Origin: Kingella denitrificans ATCC 33394
GTDB taxonomy: Bacteria; Pseudomonadota; Gammaproteobacteria; Burkholderiales; Neisseriaceae
Reading direction: 5' to 3'
Length of the DNA: 64,000 bases
Assembly (NCBI RefSeq): GCF_000190695.1
Contig: NZ_GL870929.1
Location: forward strand, 1,226,192 to 1,290,191
Shown here: positions 9,510 through 17,472 of the stretch, one piece after another
How positions within the stretch are numbered: position 1 is the stretch's first letter
How the letters are laid out: every line of letters starts with the position of its first letter
Program-made: the position numbers and the translations under genes
The notes under the pieces: generated by a model
The model's database searches: none
Told to the model about the DNA's origin: nothing
The model's input: the letters and a program-made list of their open reading frames with translations, nothing else

Positions 9510-10541
9510 ATGAAACGCAAATTTTGGTCGGGGTTTACCTCCGTCATGCTGGCGGTGGCCTTTTTGCTCCAAGCGGGCAATCTCGCCTGGAAAATGTATC
9601 AGGGCAAACAGCCGCAGGCAGCCATTGCGCCGGCCAAGCAATATGCCAGGGTGCAGATGGACTGGAATGCGGTCAAGCTGGAAAGCAACGTGTGGAAAAT
9701 CCACCGCGAAGGACAGGCCGATTCCTATCTGCTGGGCACGTACCACATCGGCAAAAAAGGCGACGCCATGAACCCCGCCCTGAAGGATTTGATTGCCCGA
9801 AACCAAAAAATCATAACCGAAGTGGTCAGCGAGCCGCCCGAAGCCGAAATCAAAAACCTGGCACAAAACGCCATGAGAAGCAACGTGCCGCTGACGGAAA
9901 AAATGGGGCGGCGGCCATTTGACACGCTGGTGCGGAAAATGAATACCTATCCCGAAGGCAAATCTTTGTCGCAAAATCTGAAATATGTGAAACCTTGGGC
10001 GGGCGTGCTGTTCGTCATGGGTCTGCGCGATAAGGACGAAGACGGCAACACCGGCGCGGAAAGTTTCATTTATCGGGAAACGGCGCGGCTGGGCAAAGAG
10101 CACGGCGCATTGGAAACCCACACCGAAGCGACAATGTATTTCGCGCTGATTCCCGACGATTTGGCGGTGGCCATGTTGAACGACTGGGTGGCCCATTCCG
10201 AGGACTCGGAAGAAAGCAAGGCTTTGGAAGCGGCGTACCGGCAGGGGGAATTTAGCAAAATGCCCGCCCTGCACACCAAAATGTTTTCGCCCGACCCGGA
10301 CGGCAAAAACACCTCGCTGACCCTGCCGCAGCAGGAAGCCGTTAACGAATGGTTCGTGCAGGATTTGCTGATTGCGCGAAACAAAAATTGGCTGCCGAAA
10401 ATGAAGCAGGAAATGGCGCAGCAGCCGACTTTGTTTGCCGTGGGCGCGGCGCACTTGATGGGCAGCCAAGGGTTGATTGCCCTGCTGCGGCAGGAAGGCT
10501 ACACGGTAACGCCCGAACCCGGATTGAAAGTGTGGCGTTAA
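9510..10541 (+). CDS. TraB/GumN family protein
   Basis: 343 residues. One N-terminal membrane anchor or signal segment (about 8-27) is followed by the TraB/GumN core: YLLGTYHIGKK near residue 75 and the C-terminal VGAAHLMGSQGLIALLRQEG. The paired GxxH segments are thought to be metal-binding in this family (Tiki-like protease superfamily), so an envelope-facing metallohydrolase is plausible; no function is proven for bacterial members. ATG at 9510 lies shortly after a weak GGGGG site. Confidence 0.8.
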   Translation: MKRKFWSGFTSVMLAVAFLLQAGNLAWKMYQGKQPQAAIAPAKQYARVQMDWNAVKLESNVWKIHREGQADSYLLGTYHIGKKGDAMNPALKDLIARNQKIITEVVSEPPEAEIKNLAQNAMRSNVPLTEKMGRRPFDTLVRKMNTYPEGKSLSQNLKYVKPWAGVLFVMGLRDKDEDGNTGAESFIYRETARLGKEHGALETHTEATMYFALIPDDLAVAMLNDWVAHSEDSEESKALEAAYRQGEFSKMPALHTKMFSPDPDGKNTSLTLPQQEAVNEWFVQDLLIARNKNWLPKMKQEMAQQPTLFAVGAAHLMGSQGLIALLRQEGYTVTPEPGLKVWR

Positions 10542-10557
10542 GGCAGGACACGGCAAA

Positions 10558-10595
10558 AAGCAGCCTGCACCTTTGTTTTCGAGGTGCGGGCTGCC
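10558..10595 (+). terminator. Decayed uptake-sequence hairpin
   Basis: Left arm intact; right arm altered to GTGCGGGCTGCC, so the outer part of the stem and the T run are lost. Probably a weakened terminator of the TraB/GumN gene. Confidence 0.4.
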
Positions 10596-10717
10596 ATCGG
10601 TCTGAATTTTCGATTCGGCGAACCGATGTGCGTGCCTTCGTACTGCTTTTTCGTTTTTCAGACTGCTGCAAAAACATTTGAGAGATTGCCTGAAACCTTC
10701 AAAGCAGCCTGCACCCG

Positions 10718-10752
10718 TCCCCTCTCTCGTGGGAGAGGGTTAGGGAGAGGGC
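10718..10752 (-). repeat. REP-like GC-rich repeat, copy 1
   Basis: About 35 bases of the CCCTCTCCC(T/A)ACCCTCTCCC type with an internal hairpin (CTCTCTC/GGGAGAG). Such units are widespread REP-like sequences in proteobacteria. Inverted relative to copy 2. Confidence 0.55.
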
Positions 10753-10857
10753 ACACCCGGACAGGCAGCGGAAAATTCAAAGACAGAGCATGGCGTATCG
10801 CTGCCATACCCACTCTCAAAAAGCAGCCTGCACCCGAGTTCGCCGTGCGTCCCCAAA

Positions 10858-10892
10858 GCCCTCTCCCCAACCCTCCCCCTCGGGGGAGGGAG
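10858..10892 (+). repeat. REP-like GC-rich repeat, copy 2
   Basis: Diverged second copy, opposite orientation, with internal hairpin CCTCCCCC/GGGGGAGG. The pair is about 105 bases apart. Confidence 0.55.
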
Positions 10893-10932
10893 CAGATTGC
10901 CGAAGCCGCGCCATTGGCTGAACAAACCCAAA

Positions 10933-10973
10933 AAGCAGCCTGCACTTTCTGAATTTGGAAGTGCAGGCTGCTT
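10933..10973. terminator. Uptake-sequence hairpin between convergent genes
   Basis: Perfect inverted pair with flanking A and T runs, directly abutting a Correia-like element at 10975. Can act on either strand. Confidence 0.7.
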
Positions 10974-10974
10974 T

Positions 10975-11080
10975 TATAGTGGATTAAAATAAAAATGAGA
11001 CAAGGCGACGAGCCGCAAGGCGTACAAATAGTACGTCAAGGCGAGCCAACGCCGTATCATTGCGATTTTAATTCACTATA
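10975..11080 (+). mobile_element. Correia-like miniature element, copy A
   Basis: 106-bp non-coding element bounded by TATAGTGGATTAAAAT and ATTTTAATTCACTATA. Internal CGTACAAATAGTACG inverted repeat and two GGCGAGCC-type repeats (first one changed to GGCGACGAGCC context). It resembles neisserial Correia elements (MITEs), including TA-flanked ends, though the core sequence differs from the classical meningococcal one. Confidence 0.8.
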
Positions 11081-11093
11081 AACACCCAATCCA

Positions 11094-11450
11094 TCACCGC
11101 CGATACGGCAGCTTCGGATAGTCGGGCGTAACGTCAATAATATTATCGTCCTTCACCACAGGGCGAACATCCCGTTGCAAACGCCAGTATTCCCAAGCCA
11201 AAAGCGCGCCGCCGAGCAAAAGGCGGTATTTCCAGCGCGTGGGCAGCATGGCGATTTTCCATAACTGGCGGTTGCTGATAAGGCTGCCTGCACTGTTGGC
11301 CAGTTGCTTGAAATTCAAAAAGGCGTGAACGGCGGCATGGCTGCGGTCGCGGGCACGGTTTCGCGCGCGTTTGAGCTGGGCGGCCTGGATTTTCAGCCGC
11401 GCCAGTTTCGCCTGCAATTCCAACAGCTCGCGTTCTTCTTCACGGGTCAT
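11094..11450 (-). CDS. YqjK-like small protein
   Basis: 118 residues: a charged N-terminal coiled-coil-like half (MTREEERELLELQAKLARLK) and one hydrophobic segment near residues 75-90. It overlaps the upstream YqjE-like gene by 11 bases and is third in a yqjD-yqjE-yqjK-type order, as in enterobacteria. The function of this set is unknown beyond ribosome- and membrane-association reported for YqjD in E. coli. Confidence 0.65.
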   Translation of the reverse strand: MTREEERELLELQAKLARLKIQAAQLKRARNRARDRSHAAVHAFLNFKQLANSAGSLISNRQLWKIAMLPTRWKYRLLLGGALLAWEYWRLQRDVRPVVKDDNIIDVTPDYPKLPYRR

Positions 11451-11865
11451 AGCGTTCTCCTTCTACGATATCAGACGATAGGTCGTCGGGCGACACGGTT
11501 TCGCACAGGCGGCTCAAATCGTCCTGCATATCGCCCAGCGTTTGGCTGATTTGCCGCACGTTGCGCTGCAAAATCGACGGAATACGCCATGCCAATAACA
11601 CAATCGTCAGCAGGCACGCCGTGCAGACTCCGAAAAACACCCAAGGCTTCGCCGCTTCGGGCAACACCGCCTGCAAACCAAACAACAGCGCAATCAGCCC
11701 AACCAGCAACGCAACGGCGATAACGGCAAGCATGGCCAGCACGATAATGATGTCGGTTACCTGCGCGCCCAAATCCAGGCGCAAAAGGCGGAGGCGCAGC
11801 AGCAACAACTGTGCGCCCTGCGCCATCAGGGTTTTGATTTGTCGGATTTCTTGGGCAATATTCAT
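11440..11865 (-). CDS. YqjE-like membrane protein (phage-holin-like family)
   Basis: 141 residues with two strong membrane segments (about 35-60 and 72-98) and a C-terminal amphipathic tail. It matches the YqjE/'phage holin family' profile often annotated next to DUF883 proteins; there is no phage gene nearby, so holin activity is unlikely. Ends in an 11-base overlap with the YqjK-like gene. Confidence 0.7.
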   Translation of the reverse strand: MNIAQEIRQIKTLMAQGAQLLLLRLRLLRLDLGAQVTDIIIVLAMLAVIAVALLVGLIALLFGLQAVLPEAAKPWVFFGVCTACLLTIVLLAWRIPSILQRNVRQISQTLGDMQDDLSRLCETVSPDDLSSDIVEGERYDP

Positions 11866-11959
11866 TTCGGCAACCTTATATGGTTAAAAAACCTGCATTC
11901 ATCGGCATGAACGCAGGTTCTGTTGCGAAAAGCAGCCTGCAAGGGCAGCCTGAACGGGA

Positions 11960-12283
11960 TTAGCGGCGGTTCAGCAATACACCAACCACCAAACCGGCCA
12001 ACGCGGCAAAGCCCATGGCGTAATACGGTTTTTCATTGATGTATTCGTCGGCGGCTTTGGCGGAATTTTTGACCTGTTCCACAGCGCGTTCTTCAAAATC
12101 CTGCAATTTGCTTTGCGCGTTGCTCAGGCGCTGCTTCAGTTTCGCGGTCAGTTCACGGGCTTCTTCTTCGCCGCGCTCCACACCGGATTCATAAAGGTTT
12201 TCCACTTCGCCCAAAACGTTGCGGATTTCCTGCAACAAGGCTTCTTTTTGGGCTTCAAAATCATTGCGGCTGTTACGTCTCAT
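11960..12283 (-). CDS. YqjD/ElaB-like DUF883 protein
   Basis: 107 residues: long alpha-helical N-terminal part rich in E, K and R (about 5-75), then a C-terminal membrane segment with glycine pattern (YYAMGFAALAGLVVGVLLNRR end). This is the architecture of YqjD/ElaB/YgaM, C-tail-anchored proteins that bind ribosomes in stationary phase in E. coli. ATG at 12283 has AAGGAG seven bases upstream. First gene of the yqjDEK-like set. Confidence 0.8.
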   Translation of the reverse strand: MRRNSRNDFEAQKEALLQEIRNVLGEVENLYESGVERGEEEARELTAKLKQRLSNAQSKLQDFEERAVEQVKNSAKAADEYINEKPYYAMGFAALAGLVVGVLLNRR

Positions 12284-12403
12284 GAGACTCTCCTTAAACA
12301 AGTGGATGGGAAAACCCAATATACGCGGTTCGCGGAACGGGGGCAAGGGCGATGATGTTTTTTAACGCGGGTTTTCGCTATGTAACGTTTCCCAACGCGC
12401 AAA

Positions 12404-12443
12404 AAGCAGCCTGCACCCCCGTTTTCCAAAGTGCAGGCTGCTT
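12404..12443 (-). terminator. Uptake-sequence hairpin after macB
   Basis: Perfect inverted pair; on the minus strand it follows the macB stop codon and ends in T5. Confidence 0.75.
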
Positions 12444-12452
12444 TTTGCGCCG

Positions 12453-14390
12453 TCAATCGTGCGCCAACGCGTCAATCGGGTTGAGCTTGGAGGCGTTTTT
12501 GGCGGGCATATAGCCAAACACGACGCCGATGGCGGTGGAGCACAGCACCGCGCCGATGATGGAGGCGGTGGAGAACGACATGGCGAAATCGCTGACAAAA
12601 GAATTGAACAGTGCGGCCAGCCCGAAGGAAATCAGCACGCCGCTCAATCCGCCAATCACGCACAGCAAAATCGACTCAATCAGAAACTGCTGCAAGATAT
12701 TGCCCTGCCGCGCGCCAATCGCCATACGCACGCCGATTTCCTTGGTGCGCTCGGTCACAGACACCAGCATGATGTTCATCACGCCGATGCCGCCCACCAC
12801 TAGCGAAATCACGGCAATGCAGGAAATCAGCAGCGTCATGCTGCCCATGGTGCTTTCTATCGTCTGCTTGATGCTGTCGCTGTTGCGCGTGAAGAAGTCT
12901 TCCGTGCCGTGCCGCGCCAGCAGCAGTTCTTTCACGCCTTTTTCGGCGGTTTGCGAATCCACGTTGTCCTTCACTTTCACGGCAATGCCGTTAATGTGCT
13001 TGCTGCCGCTGATTTGGTGCATCAAGGTGGTATAGGGCACGTAAATATTCACGCTGCTGGAATCGCCGAAGGAATTGTCTTCTTTTTTCAGCGTGCCGAT
13101 AATGGTGAGCGGCCGCTTGTCCATCATGATGACTTTGCCCAAGGGATCGCTGCCGTCGGGGAAAAGCTGCGCCACGGCGTTGCTGTCAATCACCGCCACT
13201 TGGGCGTTGCTGCGCACGTCTTCGTCGTCATACAGCCGCCCTTGGTCGAGCTTCAAGCCGCGCACGTCGAAAAACTGCGGCCCTGCCCCGTTGGCCGCGG
13301 CGGTCAGGTCGATATTGCGGTAGGTAACCGTGCCGCTGGTGCTGACGGAAGGCGTGGTGCTTTCCACATAACTCAGTTTGGCAATCGCATCGCTGTCGGC
13401 CACGGTGAGCGTTTTCACTTTGCCGCTTCTCCGGTCGCCGAAGCCTTTGCCGGGGAACACGGAAATGGTGTTCGTGCCCATGCTGTTGATGTCGGACAGG
13501 ATTTTTTCCTGCGTGCCGCGCCCCAGCGCCACCACGGACACCACCGCCGCAATGCCGATGATAATCCCCAGCATGGTCAGCATCGAGCGCATTTTGTGCG
13601 CCACAATCGCCTGCACCGACATTTTGAAGGCTTCGGCAAACTGGTCTTTATAAAACCCGAAACCGCGTTTTTCCTGAATCGCCTGCACGTTGCTTTCGGG
13701 CAGTTCGGCGGTTTTGCTGTGGTCGGAAATGATTTCGCCGTCTTTGATTTCAATCACACGGTTGGCCTGCGCGGCGATTTTCGGGTCGTGCGTTACCATG
13801 ATAATGGTGTGGCCGTCCGCATAAAGCTGGCGGATGATTTCCATCACGTTTTCGCCGCTGCCGCTGTCGAGCGCGCCCGTCGGTTCGTCCGCAAAGATGA
13901 TTTCGCCGCCGTTCATCAGTGCGCGGGCGATGGACACGCGCTGCTGCTGGCCACCGGAAAGTTCGCTGGGCTTGTTTTTCTCTTTGCCTTTCAGCCCCAG
14001 TTTGTCCAGCAGCATATCCGCGCGGCGGCTGCGCTCGGCGTGGCCGATGCCGGCATAGACGGATGGCAGGGCAACGTTGTCGCGCGCCGAAATGGAGCTG
14101 AGCAGGTTGTAGCGCTGGAAGATAAAGCCGAAGCGTTTGCGGCGCAGCGCGGCCAGTTCGTCCGCCGACATTTTGGAAGTTTCTGTGCCTGCGATGGCAT
14201 ACGTGCCGCTGGTGGGCGTGTCCAGCAGGCCGAGAATGTTCATCAGCGTGGATTTGCCGGAGCCGGACTGCCCGATAATGGCGACAAAATCGCCCTTTTC
14301 GATGGTGAGGTTGATGTTTTTCAGCACGTGGACGCGGTTTTCGCCCGTGCCGAAATAGCGGTTGATGTCTTTACATTGGATAAGGCTCAT
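12453..14390 (-). CDS. macB: Macrolide/peptide export ABC transporter MacB
   Basis: 645 residues, full MacB length. An N-terminal ATPase (Walker A GQSGSGKST near 41, signature LSGGQQQR, Walker B IIFADEPTGALD) is followed by a membrane segment near 275, a large periplasmic MacB_PCD domain, and three C-terminal membrane segments of the FtsX type. With MacA and an outer-membrane channel it exports macrolides, peptides or glycolipids. ATG at 14390 begins MSLIQCKDINRYFG; upstream codons are uptake-sequence DNA. Unusually, the partner macA is 5.7 kb upstream on the same strand rather than adjacent. Confidence 0.93.
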   Translation of the reverse strand: MSLIQCKDINRYFGTGENRVHVLKNINLTIEKGDFVAIIGQSGSGKSTLMNILGLLDTPTSGTYAIAGTETSKMSADELAALRRKRFGFIFQRYNLLSSISARDNVALPSVYAGIGHAERSRRADMLLDKLGLKGKEKNKPSELSGGQQQRVSIARALMNGGEIIFADEPTGALDSGSGENVMEIIRQLYADGHTIIMVTHDPKIAAQANRVIEIKDGEIISDHSKTAELPESNVQAIQEKRGFGFYKDQFAEAFKMSVQAIVAHKMRSMLTMLGIIIGIAAVVSVVALGRGTQEKILSDINSMGTNTISVFPGKGFGDRRSGKVKTLTVADSDAIAKLSYVESTTPSVSTSGTVTYRNIDLTAAANGAGPQFFDVRGLKLDQGRLYDDEDVRSNAQVAVIDSNAVAQLFPDGSDPLGKVIMMDKRPLTIIGTLKKEDNSFGDSSSVNIYVPYTTLMHQISGSKHINGIAVKVKDNVDSQTAEKGVKELLLARHGTEDFFTRNSDSIKQTIESTMGSMTLLISCIAVISLVVGGIGVMNIMLVSVTERTKEIGVRMAIGARQGNILQQFLIESILLCVIGGLSGVLISFGLAALFNSFVSDFAMSFSTASIIGAVLCSTAIGVVFGYMPAKNASKLNPIDALAHD

Positions 14391-14485
14391 AACGTTCTGA
14401 CCTTTGGGTGGGAAAAGCAGCCTGCACGGGTGCAAAGCGGTTTCAGGCTGCCTGAATAATGGGGTGGTTAATAGGGGGGTTGGGG

Positions 14486-14531
14486 TGCAGGCTGCTTTTT
14501 GGGGCTTCGGGCAATGCAAAAGCAGCCTGCA
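14486..14531. repeat. Uptake-sequence pair in inside-out orientation
   Basis: TGCAGGCTGCTT is followed by AAGCAGCCTGCA with 22 bases between. It can fold but has no good T run on the minus strand where the flanking genes are read, so termination is doubtful. Confidence 0.6.
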
Positions 14532-14559
14532 CTTTTTCATTTCGTTATTGCCACGCCTG

Positions 14560-15162
14560 CTATGCCAAATCGAAGCAGTCGGACAGGGAAAAATTGGGCA
14601 GGTGGAACCCGAGTTCCGCTTCCATCAGCCGACCGCACGTTTCGTCCCAAAAAAGCCCTGCTGTATTGTCGTCCAGAGCGGCGGGGTCTGTGCGGCGGAC
14701 GATTTCGACAAATTCGCTACCGATGCGTTCCTCTATGGCACAGACGGCATCATCGCCTGCGGAATCGGGCAACATCCTGCGTTCCGCAATCAGGCGGTGG
14801 ATGCAGGACAAAAACCAGTGGCAGCAGACGGAAAAGGTGTGCAGGCTGCCATTGACATAGCTAATGGGTGTGCGGATGTTGTCAGACGAAATCAGGCAGA
14901 CACTGCCGTCTTTTTCGCATAGAGCGAAATATCCGTCGGGCATTTTGCCGAAGCACCAATAAATGCTGCGTTCGTGGATAAGGCGGCGTTGTTGGTCAGG
15001 AAAACGGACGAATTTCACGCCCCAAAAACGGATATCTTCCAAATGGATAAAGGGATTTTGGACGATTTGTTTAAAGCGGCTTTTTTTATCGGCCGGCAGA
15101 GCGGGTTCTACGATAAAACCCAGCTTTTCTAGGCAGGCGATGTCTTCGGTATCCAGTTGCAT
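14560..15162 (-). CDS. SUKH-4-like immunity family protein
   Basis: 200 residues. The middle region (FWGVKFVRFPDQQRR ... GYFALCEKDGSVCLIS ... YVNGSLHTF) has the order and spacing I associate with SUKH-4 immunity proteins: a conserved strand pair, a 'DG-V-L' turn and an 'N-SL--F' helix start. SUKH proteins neutralise polymorphic or contact-dependent toxins. Start ATG at 15162 has GGAG eight bases upstream. No toxin gene is adjacent. The family assignment is by eye. The uptake sequence near 14846 encodes part of NGSLH. Confidence 0.55.
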   Translation of the reverse strand: MQLDTEDIACLEKLGFIVEPALPADKKSRFKQIVQNPFIHLEDIRFWGVKFVRFPDQQRRLIHERSIYWCFGKMPDGYFALCEKDGSVCLISSDNIRTPISYVNGSLHTFSVCCHWFLSCIHRLIAERRMLPDSAGDDAVCAIEERIGSEFVEIVRRTDPAALDDNTAGLFWDETCGRLMEAELGFHLPNFSLSDCFDLA

Positions 15163-15198
15163 TGTGTACGCTCCGTTGTCGGGTTGTGGGGATGCGGT

Positions 15199-15528
15199 TT
15201 ATGCCTGCCACCGGATGGCAAACGTTCCACCGCGTTCGGGCTGCCAGCCTTCCGCCAAAGCGCGGCGTATGGCACGGGCAACGGTATCCGGTGTAACGGT
15301 ACTGCACGGGATGCCGCCGCGCGGCTGATTGAATGCGTTGTCATGGCGCGGTTGGTCCATGGAAACGTGCAGCGTGCCACCGCGCGGGCTTTCCGGCGCA
15401 ACAGCAAATGTCAGCGGGCTACCGCAGCCGTAATCCGCCTGAATGCGCGTCGGTTTGCGCCGTATGCGCCAGCGGTAGGCCGTGCCGTCCACCACGATGC
15501 GGCGGCTGCCTTTGAACGGAATCGCCAT
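15199..15528 (-). CDS. Uncharacterised small protein
   Basis: 109 residues, basic at the N-terminus (RRIVVDGTAYRWRIRRKPTR) and ending with a helix VTPDTVARAIRRALAEGWQPE. I have seen this 'VTP--V---I--AL--GW-P' ending in uncharacterised proteins of mixed bacteria, but do not know a function. No signal peptide or membrane segment. 36 bases upstream of the SUKH-4-like gene on the same strand, likely one transcript. Confidence 0.6.
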   Translation of the reverse strand: MAIPFKGSRRIVVDGTAYRWRIRRKPTRIQADYGCGSPLTFAVAPESPRGGTLHVSMDQPRHDNAFNQPRGGIPCSTVTPDTVARAIRRALAEGWQPERGGTFAIRWQA

Positions 15529-15647
15529 ATATTTTCCAGTATATTCAATGCTTTTCAGGCAGCCTGCACCTGTGGATATGCCGCCAGAAACCGCCGTTCG
15601 GCAGCGGTGTAGCCGTCAAAAATATCATCTTCGTCCCCCGCAAACGC

Positions 15648-16157
15648 CTACTGCCGCATCAAGCGGATAAACGCATATAAAGCAGCCTGCTCTTCGGCGT
15701 TCAGGTTCAGCCCTTCGTAAAAACCGCTGTCTTGCAAATGGGACATCAGCGCATCGGAATCCATCGGGTTGTCCTGCAATGCCCACAGCATATAGCAGGG
15801 CAAGGCAAACCGTCTGCCTGCGCCGTCCATAAAGCTCAGCGCGGAACTGGGGGAAAATGCGGCGGTGTATCCGTTACCGCAGGAAACGCGCTTCGGTGCG
15901 GCAAGGTTGCGCTCCCAAAGCACGCGCTCGTCTTGTTGGCGGGCGGCATACCGCTCTTCGTAAGGCATGTAGTCGTCAATCGCGTTGGCTTCGTAAAAGC
16001 CGATGCCGTCGCCCAATTCGGTGTCGAAAAAGGCGGCGGTAATCTGCAGGGCGAGGGTTTCGTGCTCTTCGCCCCACTGCGCCGCGCCGGTTTTGGCTTG
16101 CTGCACAATGGCGGCGGTGCGGTTTTGGCGCAAGGCGAGCTTGGTTTTGTTTTTCAT
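15648..16157 (-). CDS. DUF6714-like protein
   Basis: 169 residues. The segments ITAAFFDTELGDG, AIDDYMPYEERYAARQQDE, AAFSPSSALSFM and ALPCYMLWALQDNP follow the pattern of the uncharacterised DUF6714 family. ATG at 16157 overlaps the TGA of the disrupted gene upstream (ATGA), implying translational coupling. After the TAG at 15648 the same frame stays open for 30 further codon-like codons (AFAGDEDDIFDGYTAAERR...) to a TGA at 15555, so the present stop may be a recent nonsense change or this tail may be a remnant. Confidence 0.55.
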   Translation of the reverse strand: MKNKTKLALRQNRTAAIVQQAKTGAAQWGEEHETLALQITAAFFDTELGDGIGFYEANAIDDYMPYEERYAARQQDERVLWERNLAAPKRVSCGNGYTAAFSPSSALSFMDGAGRRFALPCYMLWALQDNPMDSDALMSHLQDSGFYEGLNLNAEEQAALYAFIRLMRQ

Positions 16158-16442
16158 ATCGGGTGCAGGCTGCCGTCCAACAGGCGTTCGGGTTCGGGTG
16201 CGCCCCCTTCGGCAAAACTGTTTTCCTCGTCGCTCAATGTCAATTGCAAATTAATTAAATCGCGCAAATACGGCGACGGCAGCACAATTGTGCAAATCCA
16301 GCCGCAGTTCAGTATCTATCGTTTTCCCGTCCCATAAAAAGGGGCGGAATACCACCTTCAGGCTCAAATATTCGTTCAATGGTAACAAGAATGTGGCGGC
16401 AGGGCGCAGCAGTCGGGTGGAAAAGGATTGTTTGGCGGGCAT
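16154..16442 (-). pseudogene. Frameshifted small gene
   Basis: ATG at 16442 follows AAGGAAAG and opens a 63-codon frame (MPAKQSFSTRLLRPA ... FRPFLWDGKTIDTELRLDLHN) that then runs to an early stop at 16251. The neighbouring frame picks up from about 16280 with coding-like sequence (TIVLPSPYLRDLINLQLT ... DGSLHPI) ending at a TGA that overlaps the next gene's ATG. The length (289) is one base over a multiple of three, consistent with a single-base insertion near 16275-16300. If repaired, a protein of about 95 residues. Family unknown. Confidence 0.5.
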
Positions 16443-16460
16443 ATTACTTTCCTTCGTGTT

Positions 16461-16910
16461 TCATCGGCGGTAGCTGACGACAACCGCCGTGCCACCGTCT
16501 TGTTTTTGGTAATACGCACCTGCGCTGCCCCACGTGAAGCGGCGGCATTTGCCTGCGGCCGATGTTTGAACGGTGCAGGGCTCGCTGCCGAGCTGCCGGT
16601 CCAGCCAGCGGTCGAATTCTTGCCGCCGTTGTAGTTCGCGCGCTTCCGTCCACGTTTCCCAGCTGTTGTCTTCGCCTGCCGGGCAGAAAAATACGGACAC
16701 GCTGTCCAGCCGCTGCTGTTCAAATCGTGCAGCAACGGTATATTGCTGGAATTTATCGGCAAACAACAGTCCAAAATGGACGGTTCCAGTGCACGGGCAC
16801 AGCGGGTGGACGTGGGGATACAGGGTGGCCAAGTCGGCCAATACGGTGTGCGCGGCGATGGTGTTGCCGTCCGGCAGGGTAATGCTGCCGTTTTCGGGGT
16901 TTAGCTTCAT
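16461..16910 (-). CDS. Uncharacterised protein of the immunity-like array
   Basis: 149 residues starting MKLNPENGSITLP at 16910. The C-terminal half (DNSWETWTEARELQRRQEFDRWLDRQLG ... WGSAGAYYQKQDGG as separate segments) resembles a family of unknown cytosolic proteins often found near SMI1/SUKH genes; I cannot name it. No signal peptide or membrane segment. 18 bases before the disrupted gene on the same strand. Confidence 0.55.
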   Translation of the reverse strand: MKLNPENGSITLPDGNTIAAHTVLADLATLYPHVHPLCPCTGTVHFGLLFADKFQQYTVAARFEQQRLDSVSVFFCPAGEDNSWETWTEARELQRRQEFDRWLDRQLGSEPCTVQTSAAGKCRRFTWGSAGAYYQKQDGGTAVVVSYRR

Positions 16911-16977
16911 TTTCGGGATTCCGATTTGGTGTGCAGGCTGCTTTTTTTGTCGGCCCGAAACGCGCTCTGCCGCCCTG

Positions 16978-17382
16978 TTATGCCAGCACGCCTTGCCCCT
17001 CTGCGGCAGCAAACGCTTCGTCCAGCGCCTGCCGCATGGCTTCAGGCAGCCTGCACCCAATGTTTTCGCGGCGGTAGCGGTCGCGGCACAGCCCGAGTTC
17101 CGTGCTGTGGCGGCGGTGCACTATCGCGCTTTGCAGCAGTATCAGCAGGGCGGCGGTATAGGCGGCGGCTTGGTCGGGGCGTGAAGCGGCATAATCCAGC
17201 ACTTCGGACGGAAAATAGGCCGTACATTGTTCGGCGGTGAGACAGCCGTTCTGCCGTTCCACCACCTGCCGCAGCACGCGCAGGTTTTCGGCACGTTCAC
17301 CGTCAAAAGCGGACAGAGCGGCAATTTGGGCAACGGCGGCGCGGCCGTGCTCGGCAAGATAGGGAAACAGGGGTGGGTTCAT
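16978..17382 (-). CDS. Uncharacterised alpha-helical protein
   Basis: 134 residues beginning MNPPLFPYLAEHGRAAV at 17382. Predominantly helical and soluble by composition; no motif recognised. The start was placed after the degenerate Correia-like remnant, since upstream in-frame codons derive from that repeat and an uptake sequence. Same strand and close spacing suggest it belongs to the array transcript. Confidence 0.5.
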   Translation of the reverse strand: MNPPLFPYLAEHGRAAVAQIAALSAFDGERAENLRVLRQVVERQNGCLTAEQCTAYFPSEVLDYAASRPDQAAAYTAALLILLQSAIVHRRHSTELGLCRDRYRRENIGCRLPEAMRQALDEAFAAAEGQGVLA

Positions 17383-17407
17383 GTGCAGGCTGCCTGAAAT
17401 GGGTTGG

Positions 17408-17472
17408 AGCGGATTAAAATCACAATGCTGCTGCATTTGCCCGTTTTGCATCCTTTTATTTTTATCCGCTAT
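17408..17472. mobile_element. Degenerate Correia-like remnant
   Basis: AGCGGATTAAAATCACAATG at the left and TTTTATTTTTATCCGCTAT at the right mirror the ends of the intact copies, with matching changes (GCGGAT/ATCCGC), but the core is replaced by unrelated sequence. The right end holds the stop codon of the SUKH-1 gene. Confidence 0.45.

Larger units (their letters stand above)
10596..10932. other. Gene-free gap with repeats
   Basis: Between convergent genes. It holds isolated uptake sequences (about 10701 and 10821) and two REP-like units listed separately. No convincing coding sequence was seen; open frames here are read through the repeats. Confidence 0.6.

Noticed and set aside
10584..10952. 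Open frames through the REP-like region
   Set aside because: They exist because GC-rich repeats and uptake sequences lack stop codons; no start context or protein-like composition.
11440..11865. Phage holin and possible prophage
   Set aside because: The neighbours are yqjD- and yqjK-like, the normal chromosomal set; no other phage gene is nearby.
14461..14490. G-rich tract as a phase-variation switch
   Set aside because: The G6 run is outside coding sequence and far from a promoter; no long homopolymer or tandem repeat was found in a surface-protein gene.
14391..14540. N-terminal extension of MacB
   Set aside because: The extra residues (CRLL, AACT, CRLLF) are translated uptake sequences; the family start is at 14390.
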